A DNA stretch of 64,000 nucleotides from Ardenticatenaceae bacterium (GCA_020634495.1 JACKBR010000009.1:58955-122954); one strand, 5' to 3'. Counted from the stretch's first letter, positions 35,732-45,393 are shown. Numbers and translations: made by a program. Notes: generated from the letters alone by a model not told the origin.

Positions 35732-36685
35732 ATGACGCAGAATTCCTCAAAGAGAGAAAAAGCGACTTCAAAAACCATGACGCAAAGCTCAGGAAAGCAA
35801 GACAAAGTATTGGCCGTTGTTAACCGCAAGGGAGGCGTGGCAAAAACCACCACGGCCATCAACCTGGCACACGGCCTGTCGCGCAAGCTGATGCGGCGGG
35901 TGGCTCCCAAAGATTTAAACAAAATCAGCGATCCCGACAATCTGTACCAATATCAAGATACCCATTATTACCTGATGGGACATGTTTTGCTCATTGACTT
36001 TGACCCGCAGGGGCACTGCGCCCGCGGTCTAGGCATCGATACGGGCAAGGCCGACATTGGCGACGTGCTGCTAGAACAGCGTCACATCACCGAGGCTGTT
36101 GTTTCCGCCGATCGTGCCGCGGAAGGCTTTCCCCGGCCAAATTTGTGGATTTTGCCCGCTTCTGATAATTTGGAACATGCCAAAGACATTTTACGCGCTC
36201 AGGCATTTGCCATGCCCAGCACCAAAAATTATGGGCTGGTGCGCATTTTGGAAGATCGTCTGGCGGTGGCTCTGGAGCGTTTTACCTACATTGTGCTGGA
36301 CTGCCCTCCGGCGCTGGATACGTTTACGCAGGCAGTTTACCAATTTGCCGATTCGGCAATTGTGCCGGTAAAGCCGGATTATTTCTCGATGGCCGGAACC
36401 GGGCAGCACATCAGCTCCATTTTTGAAGCGCAAACGCGGGGCATCGACATTCGTATTCACACCATTGTGCCCACGCTGAACGTGGCGCGGCAAAATTTAG
36501 ACCAGCGCATGGTGGACGAGCTGCGCGAGCAGTATGGCGACATGGTGAGCCAGGCCATCCCGCGCAGCCAGACAGTGGCCGAAGCGCCTGCTTTTCAACA
36601 AACAATTTTTGAATATGATGCGAGGTTTTTAAATCCGGCAACGGTTGCCTACCAGGCATTAGTGGACAGAGTTTATTATGGCTAA
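35732..36685 (+). CDS. ParA/Soj-like ATPase with an insertion
   Basis: ParA ATPases pattern DNA or protein cargo on the nucleoid. The deviant Walker A reads VNRKGGVAKTTTAINLAHG, and VLLIDFDPQGHCARGLG holds Walker A-prime. YIVLDCPPALDTFT holds the second Asp, and IVPVKPDYFSMAGTG is typical. Between the first helix and VLLIDFD there are about 35 extra residues (SRKLMRRVAPKDLNKIS and further, ending YQYQDTHYYLMG) that usual ParA proteins lack. The start at 35732 is tentative; 35777 is the alternative. The next gene overlaps its end by 8 bp, pointing to a dedicated partner. No parB is nearby. Confidence 0.87.
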   Translation: MTQNSSKREKATSKTMTQSSGKQDKVLAVVNRKGGVAKTTTAINLAHGLSRKLMRRVAPKDLNKISDPDNLYQYQDTHYYLMGHVLLIDFDPQGHCARGLGIDTGKADIGDVLLEQRHITEAVVSADRAAEGFPRPNLWILPASDNLEHAKDILRAQAFAMPSTKNYGLVRILEDRLAVALERFTYIVLDCPPALDTFTQAVYQFADSAIVPVKPDYFSMAGTGQHISSIFEAQTRGIDIRIHTIVPTLNVARQNLDQRMVDELREQYGDMVSQAIPRSQTVAEAPAFQQTIFEYDARFLNPATVAYQALVDRVYYG

Positions 36686-37406
36686 GAAGAAAACCGACAA
36701 AGCAGCCCCAAAAGACAGTTCAGCCGATCCGTTGAGCAATGTGGAGACGTTTGATCCCAGGCAGGTGGCGCAGGAAACGGCCGTACGCGCCCAAAACCAA
36801 CCCGTCTCCCCGCTCGGCCCACCACAAGCCATCCCCACACCGCCACAACTAGCCATGCCGGTGCCCCTCAGCCAGCCAGATGAGGATAGTTCAGCCCTCA
36901 AAGCAGAAATTCGCGCCCTGGAAAAACGCAACATTGAGCTAGAAACGGCCGTTGCCCAGCACAAAGCCACCATCGACGAACTCAAAACCGAGCGCGACAT
37001 TCGCCTGAAGCTAGAGCGAGAAATGGCCGCCATGGAGGTAGAAATTCGCCAGGTGCGCCACACCACCGCCGCCCTGGAGGAAGAGCGACAGGCTCGCCTG
37101 GCGCTTGAGCGCCGCCTGGCCACGCTGGAAGTCGTGGCCGAACGCTCCGAAGAAATGGCAAAACAGCTGGCCGAAGAGCGCCAAATGCGCGTGCAGCTAG
37201 AGCGAGAAAAAGCGACGCTGGATGTGCAGGTGCAAAGTATGCAAAAATTGGACACGCTGCTTTCTGAGGAACGCCAGGCCCGCATGAATGCCCAATCCCG
37301 CGCCTCCTCCGCCGAAGCCCGGCTGGCCCGCCTGGAAGGCGAAATTAACCAACAAGGCGGCGAAAGCGGCCGTTCCTTCATGGATCGTTTGCGCGGCCGA
37401 TCATAA
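36678..37406 (+). CDS. Long coiled-coil protein coupled to ParA
   Basis: Overlapping parA by 8 bp, this 242-aa protein has a basic start (MAKKKTDKAAPKD), a Pro-rich linker (about residues 42-65) and an almost unbroken coiled coil from about residue 70 to 225. Heptads are evident, with repeated EEERQARLALERRLATLE-type units. It ends with SFMDRLRGRS. There is no HTH or ParB domain, no signal peptide and no membrane segment. The gene overlap makes a structural or cargo role for the ParA ATPase likely. The name and function are unknown. Three octamer copies or near copies occur. Confidence 0.75.
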   Translation: MAKKKTDKAAPKDSSADPLSNVETFDPRQVAQETAVRAQNQPVSPLGPPQAIPTPPQLAMPVPLSQPDEDSSALKAEIRALEKRNIELETAVAQHKATIDELKTERDIRLKLEREMAAMEVEIRQVRHTTAALEEERQARLALERRLATLEVVAERSEEMAKQLAEERQMRVQLEREKATLDVQVQSMQKLDTLLSEERQARMNAQSRASSAEARLARLEGEINQQGGESGRSFMDRLRGRS

Positions 37407-37413
37407 ACGGTAA

Positions 37414-37465
37414 GCCACAGAGAGCCATGAGGCATTTCTCTAAATTTCTCTGTGTGCTCTGTGGC
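37414..37465. terminator. Inverted repeat between convergent genes, probable terminator
   Basis: GCCACAGAG (37414-37422) pairs with CTCTGTGGC (37457-37465), with TTTCTC/GAGAGC-type inner pairing. It separates the coiled-coil gene from the convergent nitrilase gene. The CCACAGAG motif also belongs to a widespread interspersed repeat. No strong T-run is visible. Confidence 0.55.
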
Positions 37466-38247
37466 TAATAAATGTCGGGTCGGCGATCTTCAAAGATAGG
37501 AATTTTGGCACGCACCTCGTCCACTTGAGCAATGTCGATTACGGCCGTTCCCAACATTTCCCCCTCACCCAACTCAATCACCAATTCACCCCACGGATCC
37601 ACAATGCAGGAATGGCCAAAAAAATCGGTGTTTTTGCTGCGGCCAACCCGGTTGCAGGCCACCACAAACATCTGGTTTTCGATGGCGCGGGCGCGCAGCA
37701 GGGTGCGCCAGTGGGCCAGCCGAGGGTGCGGCCATTCGGCGGGGACAAAGACCAGCTGCGCCCCGGCCAAAGCATAGTGGCGAAACAGCTCAGGAAAACG
37801 CAAATCGTAGCAAATGGTCAGCCCCGCCTTGCCCCAATCTGCCTCAATTAAAGTGGATCGCTTTCCGGCGGTGAGAAACTGCTCTTCCTGCATCAGCCGG
37901 AACAAATGCAGCTTGCTGTACTCGCCCAAGAAACGGCCGTTCCCATCAAAGTAAACGGCCGTATTGCCAAATTTCTCTGCGCCCAGCCAGGACAAACAAG
38001 ACCCCAAAATAGCAATCTGGTGCGCCTGCGCCAGCGAAGCAACCTGGGCAAACAAACCCGCATCCGTTGGCGTGGCGTAGGTGGCTGCGTTTTCCAGATC
38101 ATACCCGGTAGACCACAGTTCCGGGAACACAACCAGGTCAGAACCACGCCGTTTGGCTTCGGCCGTCATGGCCTGCACCGTGCGCCAATTGGCTGCCGGA
38201 TCACCCAACTTTACGTCCATTTGTCCCAAAGAAATAGATAGTTTCAT
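37465..38247 (-). CDS. Carbon-nitrogen hydrolase (nitrilase superfamily)
   Basis: These enzymes hydrolyse amides or nitriles with a Glu-Lys-Cys triad. Here the triad is Glu43 (FPELWSTGYD), Lys112 (YSKLHLFRL) and Cys146 (TICYDLRFPELFRHY). The 260-aa length fits the Nit/omega-amidase-like branch. Other matching parts are GNTAVYFDGNGRFLG and AIENQMFVVACNRVG. It may be an omega-amidase or N-carbamoyl hydrolase; the methionine-aminotransferase-like gene at 43256 is a possible pathway partner for an omega-amidase role, but it lies 5 kb away. Cytoplasmic. An octamer lies just upstream of the start. Confidence 0.9.
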   Translation of the reverse strand: MKLSISLGQMDVKLGDPAANWRTVQAMTAEAKRRGSDLVVFPELWSTGYDLENAATYATPTDAGLFAQVASLAQAHQIAILGSCLSWLGAEKFGNTAVYFDGNGRFLGEYSKLHLFRLMQEEQFLTAGKRSTLIEADWGKAGLTICYDLRFPELFRHYALAGAQLVFVPAEWPHPRLAHWRTLLRARAIENQMFVVACNRVGRSKNTDFFGHSCIVDPWGELVIELGEGEMLGTAVIDIAQVDEVRAKIPIFEDRRPDIY

Positions 38248-38390
38248 AACGGCCGTTCCTCCACAACTTCAAAAATTTCCCAACAACAGGTATAATACCC
38301 CTTATCGGGAGAGGTCAAAAATAGAAGTTCGCAGATTTTTATCCTCCGCCCTTGTTGTTTGGGGTATCGTGCTAACGTGAGATCAATCTT

Positions 38391-41300
38391 GTGAGCGAAT
38401 CTGACCTTACTGGACGTATTTTTGGCAAATACAAGCTGTATAACCGCCTGGGCTCAGGCGGCATGGCCCGTGTTTACAAAGCATACCAGTCCAATTTAGA
38501 CCGATACGTCGCCCTCAAAGTGCTGCACAGCGCCCTTGCCGAAGAAGATGAATTTATTGGGCGCTTTGAGCGCGAAGCCTCCGCCGTTGCCCGTATGCGC
38601 CACCCCAACATCGTCCAGGTGTTTGATTACGACACCGAAGGGGACAGCCACTACATGGTGATGGAGTACATCGAGGGGCCAACCCTCAAAGACGAACTCC
38701 ACCATCGCACACGCGAATCCCAGCAATTCACCCTCAACGAAATGTTTACCATCATTGCGGCCCTGGCCAGCGCGCTAGATTATGCCCATGTCCGGGGCAT
38801 CATCCACCGCGACATCAAGCCAGCCAACATCATGTTCACCCGGGATGGCGAAGTTGTGCTGACAGATTTTGGCATTGTGCGGATGCTGGGTATGCCCCGC
38901 TACACGTTGACGGGCGTCATTGCCGGAACGCCTGCCTACATGGCTCCTGAACAGGCCAAATCCCTCACCAGCGACCATCGCTCAGATATTTACTCGCTGG
39001 GCGTCATTTTGTATGAGCTGGTAACCGGGCATACTCCTTTTTCTGGCAACACGCCGCTGGAAATTATCCAAAAGCACATTGAAGAACCGCCACCTTTGGC
39101 CGATCTGAGCGACGAGATTCCCATTGCCGTGGCTCAGGTGATTAGCAAAGCGTTGGCCAAAGACCCTGAAAATCGGTTTCAAACGGCCTACGGCCTGGCG
39201 GTTGCGTTACAAAAGGCTGTGGGCGAAACGGCCGTTTCCCCACCCACCACCACCCTGGTACAACCCTTAGCAACGGCCGTTGCCACCACCCCAGACCCCA
39301 GCACACCGGTTCACGCCACCACGTTTCAAATGCCCGAACACAGCCCCTATCGCGGCCTGTTTGCCTTTGGCGAAGACGATGCCGCCAACTTCTTTGGCCG
39401 CGAAGCGTTTACCCAACGGCTGCTCGACATCGTCCACCGGCAGCGGCTGATAGCCATTGTGGGGGCTTCCGGCAGCGGCAAATCCTCCGTCGTCTTTGCC
39501 GGGCTTGTTGCCAAGCTGCGCCACAACCAGGATTGGCACATCCTCAACTTCCGCCCCGGCGCACACCCCTTCCACGCCCTGGCTGATGCGCTGGTAGCCC
39601 AACAAACGCCAGATTTAACCCAGGACGACCGGCAGCAAGCTGCGAACCAATTAGCCAGTGATCTGCGCCAAAAAAGAGTTCAACTGCTGCCCCTTTTACA
39701 GCAACTCATAAACAAGTACAAACCAGCCAAGCAGCTCCTCATCGTCTCTGACCAGTTTGAAGAAATCTACACCCTTTGTGCCGACCAGGAATTGCGCCGC
39801 GCCTTTCTTCGCTTGCTGCTAGAGGCGCTGGATGTTGCCGAATTCCGCCAACTGAAGCCGTTTAGCATTGTCCTGACCTTGCGCACTGACTTTTTAAGCC
39901 AGGCGCTCACCTTCCGACCCTTTGCTGACGCCCTGCAAAATGCCGACATCAAGCTTGGCCCCATGACCCGCCGCGAACTCAGCCAGGCCATCGCCAATCC
40001 AGCCCGCCGCCTGGGACTGCTGTTTGAAACTGGCCTGGTCGCCCGCATACTAGACGATGTGGGGGATGAGCCGGGCAATCTGCCTCTGCTGCAATTTGCC
40101 CTGACAGAGCTGTGGGACAAAGCTCGTGAAGGCTATCTCACGCATGAAGGCTATGATGCCATTGGCGGTGTGGAAGGGGCGCTGGCCCGCTATGCCGGTA
40201 AGGAATTTGAGCAGCTAACTGCCGCCGAGCAGCAGCAGGCCCGCCAGGTGTTTATCCAAATGGTGCGCCCCGGCGCAGGCACAGAAGATACCCGCCGCCT
40301 GGCCAGCCGCAGCGAGCTGGGAGAAAGCAACTGGCAGCTTGTACAAAAATTGGCCGATGCCCGCCTGGTGGTCACCAGTTTGGCCCCAAACGGGCAAGAA
40401 ACGGTTGAGGTGGTGCATGAGGCGCTCATCCGGGGCTGGGGCCAGCTGCGCGCCTGGATGGAGGAAGATCGTGCTTTTCGTGCCTGGCAAGAACGGCTGC
40501 GGGCGGCGCTGCGCCAGTGGCAGATGAGCCACCAAGACAATGATGCGCTGCTGCGAGGCACAATTTTAGCCGAAGCGGAAGGTTGGCTGGCGGAACGCGA
40601 ACGTTTTTTGAGCCGCGAAGAACACTTTTTTATCGATGAAAGCCTGAAGCTGCGCGGCGAAGAACAGCAAGCTTTGGAGCAGGAGAAGCTGGAGCGGCAG
40701 CAGGCAGCGGCGCAGGCTCGCTTTGCCCGTCGCCTGGCGTGGCTGTCGGGCGCTTTGGTTGTGGCTGTTGTGCTGGCGCTGCTATTTGCTTTTTCGGCCG
40801 TTAACAATAATCGAATTGCCGTGGGAAATGCGGCCACAGCTCAGGCAAATGAGGCCACAGCCATTGCCCTGCGGGAAGCGTCAGAATTTAGCCAGGCCAC
40901 GTCTTTAGCGGCCGAAGCCGCTGCCCGGGCCGATGCAGGGCTGCGGGCCACGGCCGAATTTGTGGCCGACCAGGAACGCGAAGAGGCGGAAGTAAATGCT
41001 CAGGATGCCATTGCTGCTAGAGAAACGGCCGTTTTCAGCGCCAATGAGCTGGCTACTTCTGTTATTGATGCTGAACAAAGCGCTCTGGAAGCCGATAATC
41101 AATCCCGCCTGGTGGCCGCCCGCGAACTGGCAGGCATTGCCACCGACCAGCTAAACAACGACCCCCAGCTAGGGCTGCTGCTCTCGCTGGAAGCCGTGAA
41201 CCTGACCCAGGCTTCAAACCTGGAACCGCCTGAATCAGCCGAAGATGCTTTGTTCCGGGCTATGCAATCGTCCCAACTGCGGCGCATCTTCTCTGGCCAT

Positions 41301-43166
41301 ACCGAAGGCATCAACAACATTACCTTTAGCGCAGACGGCCGTTTGCTGGCCACCGTCGGCCAGGACAGCGATGTGCGGCTATGGGATGTAGACACCGGGC
41401 AGGAAATTGGCACACTGTCTGACCACGCCCGCCCGGTAAACGCCGCTGCCTTTAGCCCAGATGGCACCATTTTGGCCACCGCTGGCGACGATGGCTTTAT
41501 CATTTTGTGGGACGTGAGCAGCCGGGGACGCATTACCGTCCTCAACGGGCAAGATGGCGCGGTGAATGACATTGCCTTCCACCCCGATGGCAGCAAGCTG
41601 GTGGCTGGCTATGCCAGCGGTGCGGTGCGCTTGTGGGAAGTGAGCAATCGTCGTTCCTTGCTGCGTTTGCTAAACCACACGGATTCGGTTTTGGCAATGG
41701 CTTACAACAGCGCTGGCAGCCGGTTTGCTTCCGCTGGGGAAGACGGCCGTATCATCATCTGGAACGGCGAAACCGGCGCGCCGCTCTTTTCCATCGAGCC
41801 ATTTACCGACAGCAATAACCAGACCATTGTCATCAATGCCCTGGCCTTCAACCCAGACGACAGCCGCCTGCTGGCGGGTAACAGCAACGGCACGGCAACC
41901 GTTTGGAATACGGAAGATGCGTCCCTCATCACACGGCTGGCAGCGCACGCGGTGCAGGTTGGAGATGTAGCCTACAGCCCTGATGGCCTCTTGTTTGCCA
42001 CCACCAGCGGCGACGGCACCGCCAAAGTTTGGAATGCCAACACCACCCAGGCGCTGTACACGCTGTCTGGCCACACGAATGCGGTAACGGCCGTTGCCTT
42101 CCATCCAACCAAGGCCCAACTGGTAACCGCCAGCGCCGACAGCACCGCCCGCCTGTGGAGCACCGCCGCAGGCTTGTCACCGCAAATTTTGTCGGGGCAT
42201 ACGGGCAGCATTTTGGCAATGACTTTTAGTGCAGACGGCCGTTTGCTGGCTACCGCAGGCAATGACGAAACAGCCCGCATCTGGCGCACAGAAGATGGCG
42301 GCCAAATGGCCCAATTTAGCGACCACAACAACATTGTCAATGACGTGGCCTTTAGCCCAGATGGCACGCTGCTGGCCACCGTGAGCGATGACCAGAACGC
42401 CCGCTTGTGGAATATTGCCAATGGGGAAATTATTTTGCCCGTGATGGATCACCCCACCCCGGTTAACGGCGTGGCGTTTAACCCAGAAGGCACCGTCCTG
42501 GCCACCGTTGCCGACGATGGCTTTTTGCGCTTCTGGAATCCCCTGGACAACAGCTTGCTCCAGCGGCTGCCTTACGAAGTTGGGCTAACCAAGGTTAATT
42601 TTAGCCCGGACGGCAGTTTAGTTGCGGCCGGGGCTGTGGACGGTACGGCCGTTATCTGGAACGTGCTCACAAATGAAAGAGTACAAACCTTAGCCGGGCA
42701 CGAGGGCAGCGTCAACGACGTGGCCTTCAGCAGCGATGGGCAATGGCTGGCCACCGCCAGCAGCGACGGCACGGCTCGCCTGTGGAATATTGCCAATGGA
42801 GAAGCGCTGCGCGTCTTTTCCGGGCACAGCGGGCCGGTTTTGAGCGTGGCCATTAGCAACGATGGGCAGCGTTTGGTAACCGGCAGCGTGGACCGCACCA
42901 CCAAGCTGTGGGACACGGCCACCGGGCAAACGCGCCGCACCTTTTTAGGCCACACTTCGGCTGTGAATGCCGTGATGTTTGATCCCAGCGACGGCCGTTT
43001 AGCCACCGCCAGCGCCGACCGCACCGCCAGGATCAGCCGGTTGGAATCCGTGGCAGATTTGTTTAACCGGGCTATGCAATTGATGACCCGGTCGCTCACG
43101 ATGGATGAATGCACCCAATATTTGCGGGGTCGCCCCTGCCTGCCGTTTTCAGCGTCCACCCCTTGA
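38391..43166 (+). CDS. Ser/Thr kinase - STAND ATPase - transmembrane - double WD40 protein
   Basis: A GTG start gives 1591 residues. The kinase domain (about 14-275) has GSGGMARV at 21-28, Lys43, HRDIKPAN from 139 and DFG at 159-161. A linker leads to a nSTAND1-type NTPase (about 319-770): SPYRGLFAFGEDDAANFFGR, Walker A GASGSGKS at 358-365 and LLIVSDQFEEIYTLC. A coiled part rich in Glu/Arg precedes one transmembrane segment (about residues 783-803). After a second Ala/Glu-rich coiled segment come 14 WD40 repeats (about 965-1570), enough for two seven-bladed propellers. The kinase is intracellular; the WD40 part may be outside. STAND proteins act as threshold switches. Substrates unknown. Confidence 0.93.
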   Translation: MSESDLTGRIFGKYKLYNRLGSGGMARVYKAYQSNLDRYVALKVLHSALAEEDEFIGRFEREASAVARMRHPNIVQVFDYDTEGDSHYMVMEYIEGPTLKDELHHRTRESQQFTLNEMFTIIAALASALDYAHVRGIIHRDIKPANIMFTRDGEVVLTDFGIVRMLGMPRYTLTGVIAGTPAYMAPEQAKSLTSDHRSDIYSLGVILYELVTGHTPFSGNTPLEIIQKHIEEPPPLADLSDEIPIAVAQVISKALAKDPENRFQTAYGLAVALQKAVGETAVSPPTTTLVQPLATAVATTPDPSTPVHATTFQMPEHSPYRGLFAFGEDDAANFFGREAFTQRLLDIVHRQRLIAIVGASGSGKSSVVFAGLVAKLRHNQDWHILNFRPGAHPFHALADALVAQQTPDLTQDDRQQAANQLASDLRQKRVQLLPLLQQLINKYKPAKQLLIVSDQFEEIYTLCADQELRRAFLRLLLEALDVAEFRQLKPFSIVLTLRTDFLSQALTFRPFADALQNADIKLGPMTRRELSQAIANPARRLGLLFETGLVARILDDVGDEPGNLPLLQFALTELWDKAREGYLTHEGYDAIGGVEGALARYAGKEFEQLTAAEQQQARQVFIQMVRPGAGTEDTRRLASRSELGESNWQLVQKLADARLVVTSLAPNGQETVEVVHEALIRGWGQLRAWMEEDRAFRAWQERLRAALRQWQMSHQDNDALLRGTILAEAEGWLAERERFLSREEHFFIDESLKLRGEEQQALEQEKLERQQAAAQARFARRLAWLSGALVVAVVLALLFAFSAVNNNRIAVGNAATAQANEATAIALREASEFSQATSLAAEAAARADAGLRATAEFVADQEREEAEVNAQDAIAARETAVFSANELATSVIDAEQSALEADNQSRLVAARELAGIATDQLNNDPQLGLLLSLEAVNLTQASNLEPPESAEDALFRAMQSSQLRRIFSGHTEGINNITFSADGRLLATVGQDSDVRLWDVDTGQEIGTLSDHARPVNAAAFSPDGTILATAGDDGFIILWDVSSRGRITVLNGQDGAVNDIAFHPDGSKLVAGYASGAVRLWEVSNRRSLLRLLNHTDSVLAMAYNSAGSRFASAGEDGRIIIWNGETGAPLFSIEPFTDSNNQTIVINALAFNPDDSRLLAGNSNGTATVWNTEDASLITRLAAHAVQVGDVAYSPDGLLFATTSGDGTAKVWNANTTQALYTLSGHTNAVTAVAFHPTKAQLVTASADSTARLWSTAAGLSPQILSGHTGSILAMTFSADGRLLATAGNDETARIWRTEDGGQMAQFSDHNNIVNDVAFSPDGTLLATVSDDQNARLWNIANGEIILPVMDHPTPVNGVAFNPEGTVLATVADDGFLRFWNPLDNSLLQRLPYEVGLTKVNFSPDGSLVAAGAVDGTAVIWNVLTNERVQTLAGHEGSVNDVAFSSDGQWLATASSDGTARLWNIANGEALRVFSGHSGPVLSVAISNDGQRLVTGSVDRTTKLWDTATGQTRRTFLGHTSAVNAVMFDPSDGRLATASADRTARISRLESVADLFNRAMQLMTRSLTMDECTQYLRGRPCLPFSASTP

Positions 43167-43255
43167 ACTTGTTGCCGAGACGGCCGTTCTCTGCCACAAT
43201 CCCCCAGCAACAGCTCGCCAACCAATAAAAACAAACGCTTTTGCAGGAGTGACGT

Positions 43256-44416
43256 ATGCGTTACATGGCCCAGCGGGTAGCTGGCTTTGGCACCACGATC
43301 TTTTCGGAAATGACTTCATTGGCCAACGAACACCAGGCCATCAATCTGGGGCAGGGTTTTCCAGATTTTGCCGCGCCGCAGTTTATAAAAGATGCGGCTG
43401 TTGAGGCAATACAAGCAGACATCAACCAATATGCCCCGGCAAACGGCCGTCCGGCCCTGCGCCAGGCCATTGCCCAAAAAGCGTCCAGATTTTATGGTCA
43501 AACCGTTGATGCCAACAGCGAAATCACCATCTTGCATGGAGCCACAGAAGCCATTTTTGCCACCGTTTTAGGGCTGGTTGATCCTGGCGATGAGGTAATT
43601 GTCTTCGAGCCATTTTACGACTCGTACGTGCCTGCCATCCAAATGGCGGGCGGCATTCCCCGGTTTTACACCTTGCGCCCACCCCACTGGGAAATTGACA
43701 AAACCGCATTGGCCAGCCTCTTTAATCACAACACCAGGCTGATCATCATCAACACACCGCACAACCCCACGGGTAAGGTTTTTAGCCAGGCAGAGCTAAC
43801 ATTCATTGCCGATTTATGCCAAAAGCATGACGTGCTGGCTCTTACAGATGAGGTGTACGAACATATTATTTTTGATGGCTGGCAGCACTGTCCGCTGGCC
43901 AGCTTGCCCGGAATGGCAGCCCGAACGGTGCAAATTTCCAGCCTGGGCAAGACGTTTAGCGTGACGGGCTGGAAGGTAGGATGGGCTATCGCCCCGCGAG
44001 ATTTATCGCAGGCTATTTTCCGTGCTCATCAATTTATGACCTTTTGTGGGGCGGCTCCCTTGCAAGAAGCGGCGGTTACGGCCGTTTCCCAAGAAAATCA
44101 CTTTTACGAGACCTTGACCCAAAGCTACACCAGCAAACGCAACTTCCTCATCGATGCCCTCACCAGCGCCGGGTTAACCCCCATCGTCCCCCAGGGCACC
44201 TACTTTGTCATGGTCGATATTTCCAGCCTGGATTTTGCTAACGATGTGGAATTTTGTCGCTACCTCACCAAAGAAATTGGCGTGGCCGCCATTCCCCCCA
44301 GCGCCTTTTACCACAATCCCAGCGATGGCGCTGGGCTGGCCCGCTTTGCCTTTTGCAAAGAAGATAAAACCTTGGAAGAAGCCGCCCGCCGGTTGCAGCG
44401 TTTGCACTCCGGCTAA
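43256..44416 (+). CDS. PLP-dependent aminotransferase class I/II, methionine-aminotransferase-like
   Basis: The 386-aa protein resembles YbdL-type and kynurenine-oxoglutarate transaminases. FGTTIFSEMTSLANEHQAIN and LGQGFPDF open it. DEVIVFEPFYDSYVP, IINTPHNPTGKVF and ALTDEVYEHIIFDGW line the cofactor site. The Schiff-base Lys is in ISSLGKTFSVTGWKVGW. RFAFCKEDKTLEEAARRL closes it. It should transfer amino groups from methionine, glutamine or aromatic amino acids to keto acids. Preceded by the kinase-WD40 gene (89-bp gap) and convergent with the WYL regulator. Start supported by CAGGAG about 9 bases upstream. Confidence 0.93.
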   Translation: MRYMAQRVAGFGTTIFSEMTSLANEHQAINLGQGFPDFAAPQFIKDAAVEAIQADINQYAPANGRPALRQAIAQKASRFYGQTVDANSEITILHGATEAIFATVLGLVDPGDEVIVFEPFYDSYVPAIQMAGGIPRFYTLRPPHWEIDKTALASLFNHNTRLIIINTPHNPTGKVFSQAELTFIADLCQKHDVLALTDEVYEHIIFDGWQHCPLASLPGMAARTVQISSLGKTFSVTGWKVGWAIAPRDLSQAIFRAHQFMTFCGAAPLQEAAVTAVSQENHFYETLTQSYTSKRNFLIDALTSAGLTPIVPQGTYFVMVDISSLDFANDVEFCRYLTKEIGVAAIPPSAFYHNPSDGAGLARFAFCKEDKTLEEAARRLQRLHSG

Positions 44417-44427
44417 AAATCAACCGC

Positions 44428-45393
44428 TCACAGCGAGCGTTCTGCGTATTGGGCAGCAGCCCGCTGTAGCTCGGAGCCAATTTGCGCCCGCAGCCAATCG
44501 GGAGCCAAAACTTCTACCTGTGCCCCCCAACTGCGAATAAAAGGTTGCATTTCCTGCGGCTGGGCTACCTGCACCCGCAGCAAACAGCCGCCATCTTCCG
44601 TTTTCTCCAGCTTTTGCGTGGGATGCCACTGCCGTTCATGAATGTGCGGCGTTACTTCTGGCGTAAAGCGCAGCACCACGTCGGTAATCTCATTGCCCGC
44701 CATGATGCGCCAGCCAGACGCCAGATGGCTTTCTAAATCGAATGCCTCTGGCACACTAAAGCTGCGTGCCAACAGTGTAGCGCTTTCCAAACGATCAAGC
44801 TTAAATGTGCGAATGTCCTTGGCCCAATCATCATGCCCAATGACATAGATGCCAGAGGGTGTGGGTTCCAGAGCATACGGCGCAATGACGCGCTCGCGCA
44901 GCTGCCCGCTGCGCGGCGAACGGTAGCCAACGCGCACTTTACGCCCGGTGCCCCAGCCTTCGGCCAGGGCTTCTAGCACAGCCACCTGCCGCTGACCATC
45001 GTTCAGGGTTTGCACGCGGTCGGCGGCACGCTTGAGATGCGGCGAAATGGCTTTGGGCAAGGTGATGGCCAGCTTGCGCAGGGCGGAGGTTACGTGCGGA
45101 TTGCGTTCGTCAATGGTGCGGGCCAGCAGCAGCCCGGCTAACGTGAGGGCAATGGCTTCGTGAAAAGAGAGGTGGACAGTGGTGAGATAACGGGTGCGGT
45201 TTAGGCCAAAACGGCCGTCTTTTTGCCAAATTGGTAACCCCTGCTCACATAAAAAATCGACATCACGATAAATCGTACGGCGGTCAACCGCCAGCTTCTC
45301 AGCTAAATCTGTTGCGCGCAAACCATCTGGCGTCAACAACAACAGCTCTTCAATGCGGCGCAAACGAGATGTTCTAGAAGCTAAACGAGACAT
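44428..45393 (-). CDS. WYL-domain transcriptional regulator
   Basis: The 321-aa protein has an N-terminal DeoR-like helix-turn-helix (about residues 8-65: RIEELLLLTPDGLRATDLAE, then VDRRTIYRDVDFLCEQG). The WYL domain (about residues 150-230) includes VGYRSPRSGQLRERVIAPYA and IYVIGHDDWAKDIRTFKLDRL. The C-terminal WCX part has LRVQVAQPQEMQPFIRSWG. WYL regulators bind nucleic-acid or nucleotide ligands and often sit near defence or repair genes. It converges with the aminotransferase gene (11 bp apart). Its own promoter faces the AT-rich stretch shared with the histidine kinase at 45702. Target unknown. Confidence 0.92.
   Translation of the reverse strand: MSRLASRTSRLRRIEELLLLTPDGLRATDLAEKLAVDRRTIYRDVDFLCEQGLPIWQKDGRFGLNRTRYLTTVHLSFHEAIALTLAGLLLARTIDERNPHVTSALRKLAITLPKAISPHLKRAADRVQTLNDGQRQVAVLEALAEGWGTGRKVRVGYRSPRSGQLRERVIAPYALEPTPSGIYVIGHDDWAKDIRTFKLDRLESATLLARSFSVPEAFDLESHLASGWRIMAGNEITDVVLRFTPEVTPHIHERQWHPTQKLEKTEDGGCLLRVQVAQPQEMQPFIRSWGAQVEVLAPDWLRAQIGSELQRAAAQYAERSL

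Noticed and set aside
36659..37435. A 258-codon open frame on the minus strand opposite the coiled-coil gene
   Set aside because: It is the antisense shadow of a Glu/Arg/Ala-rich coiled coil; the product is Ser/Arg-rich and has no domain, while the plus-strand gene overlaps parA as a normal partner.
41280..43040. DNA-level repeats of about 125 bp
   Set aside because: They are the WD40 repeats of the kinase-STAND protein, diverged at DNA level, not an independent repeat array.
40190..43234. Several 150-220-codon minus-strand frames under the kinase-WD40 gene
   Set aside because: They mirror the repeated WD40 and Ala/Glu-rich coding sequence and have low-complexity products; the plus-strand gene has clear domains throughout.
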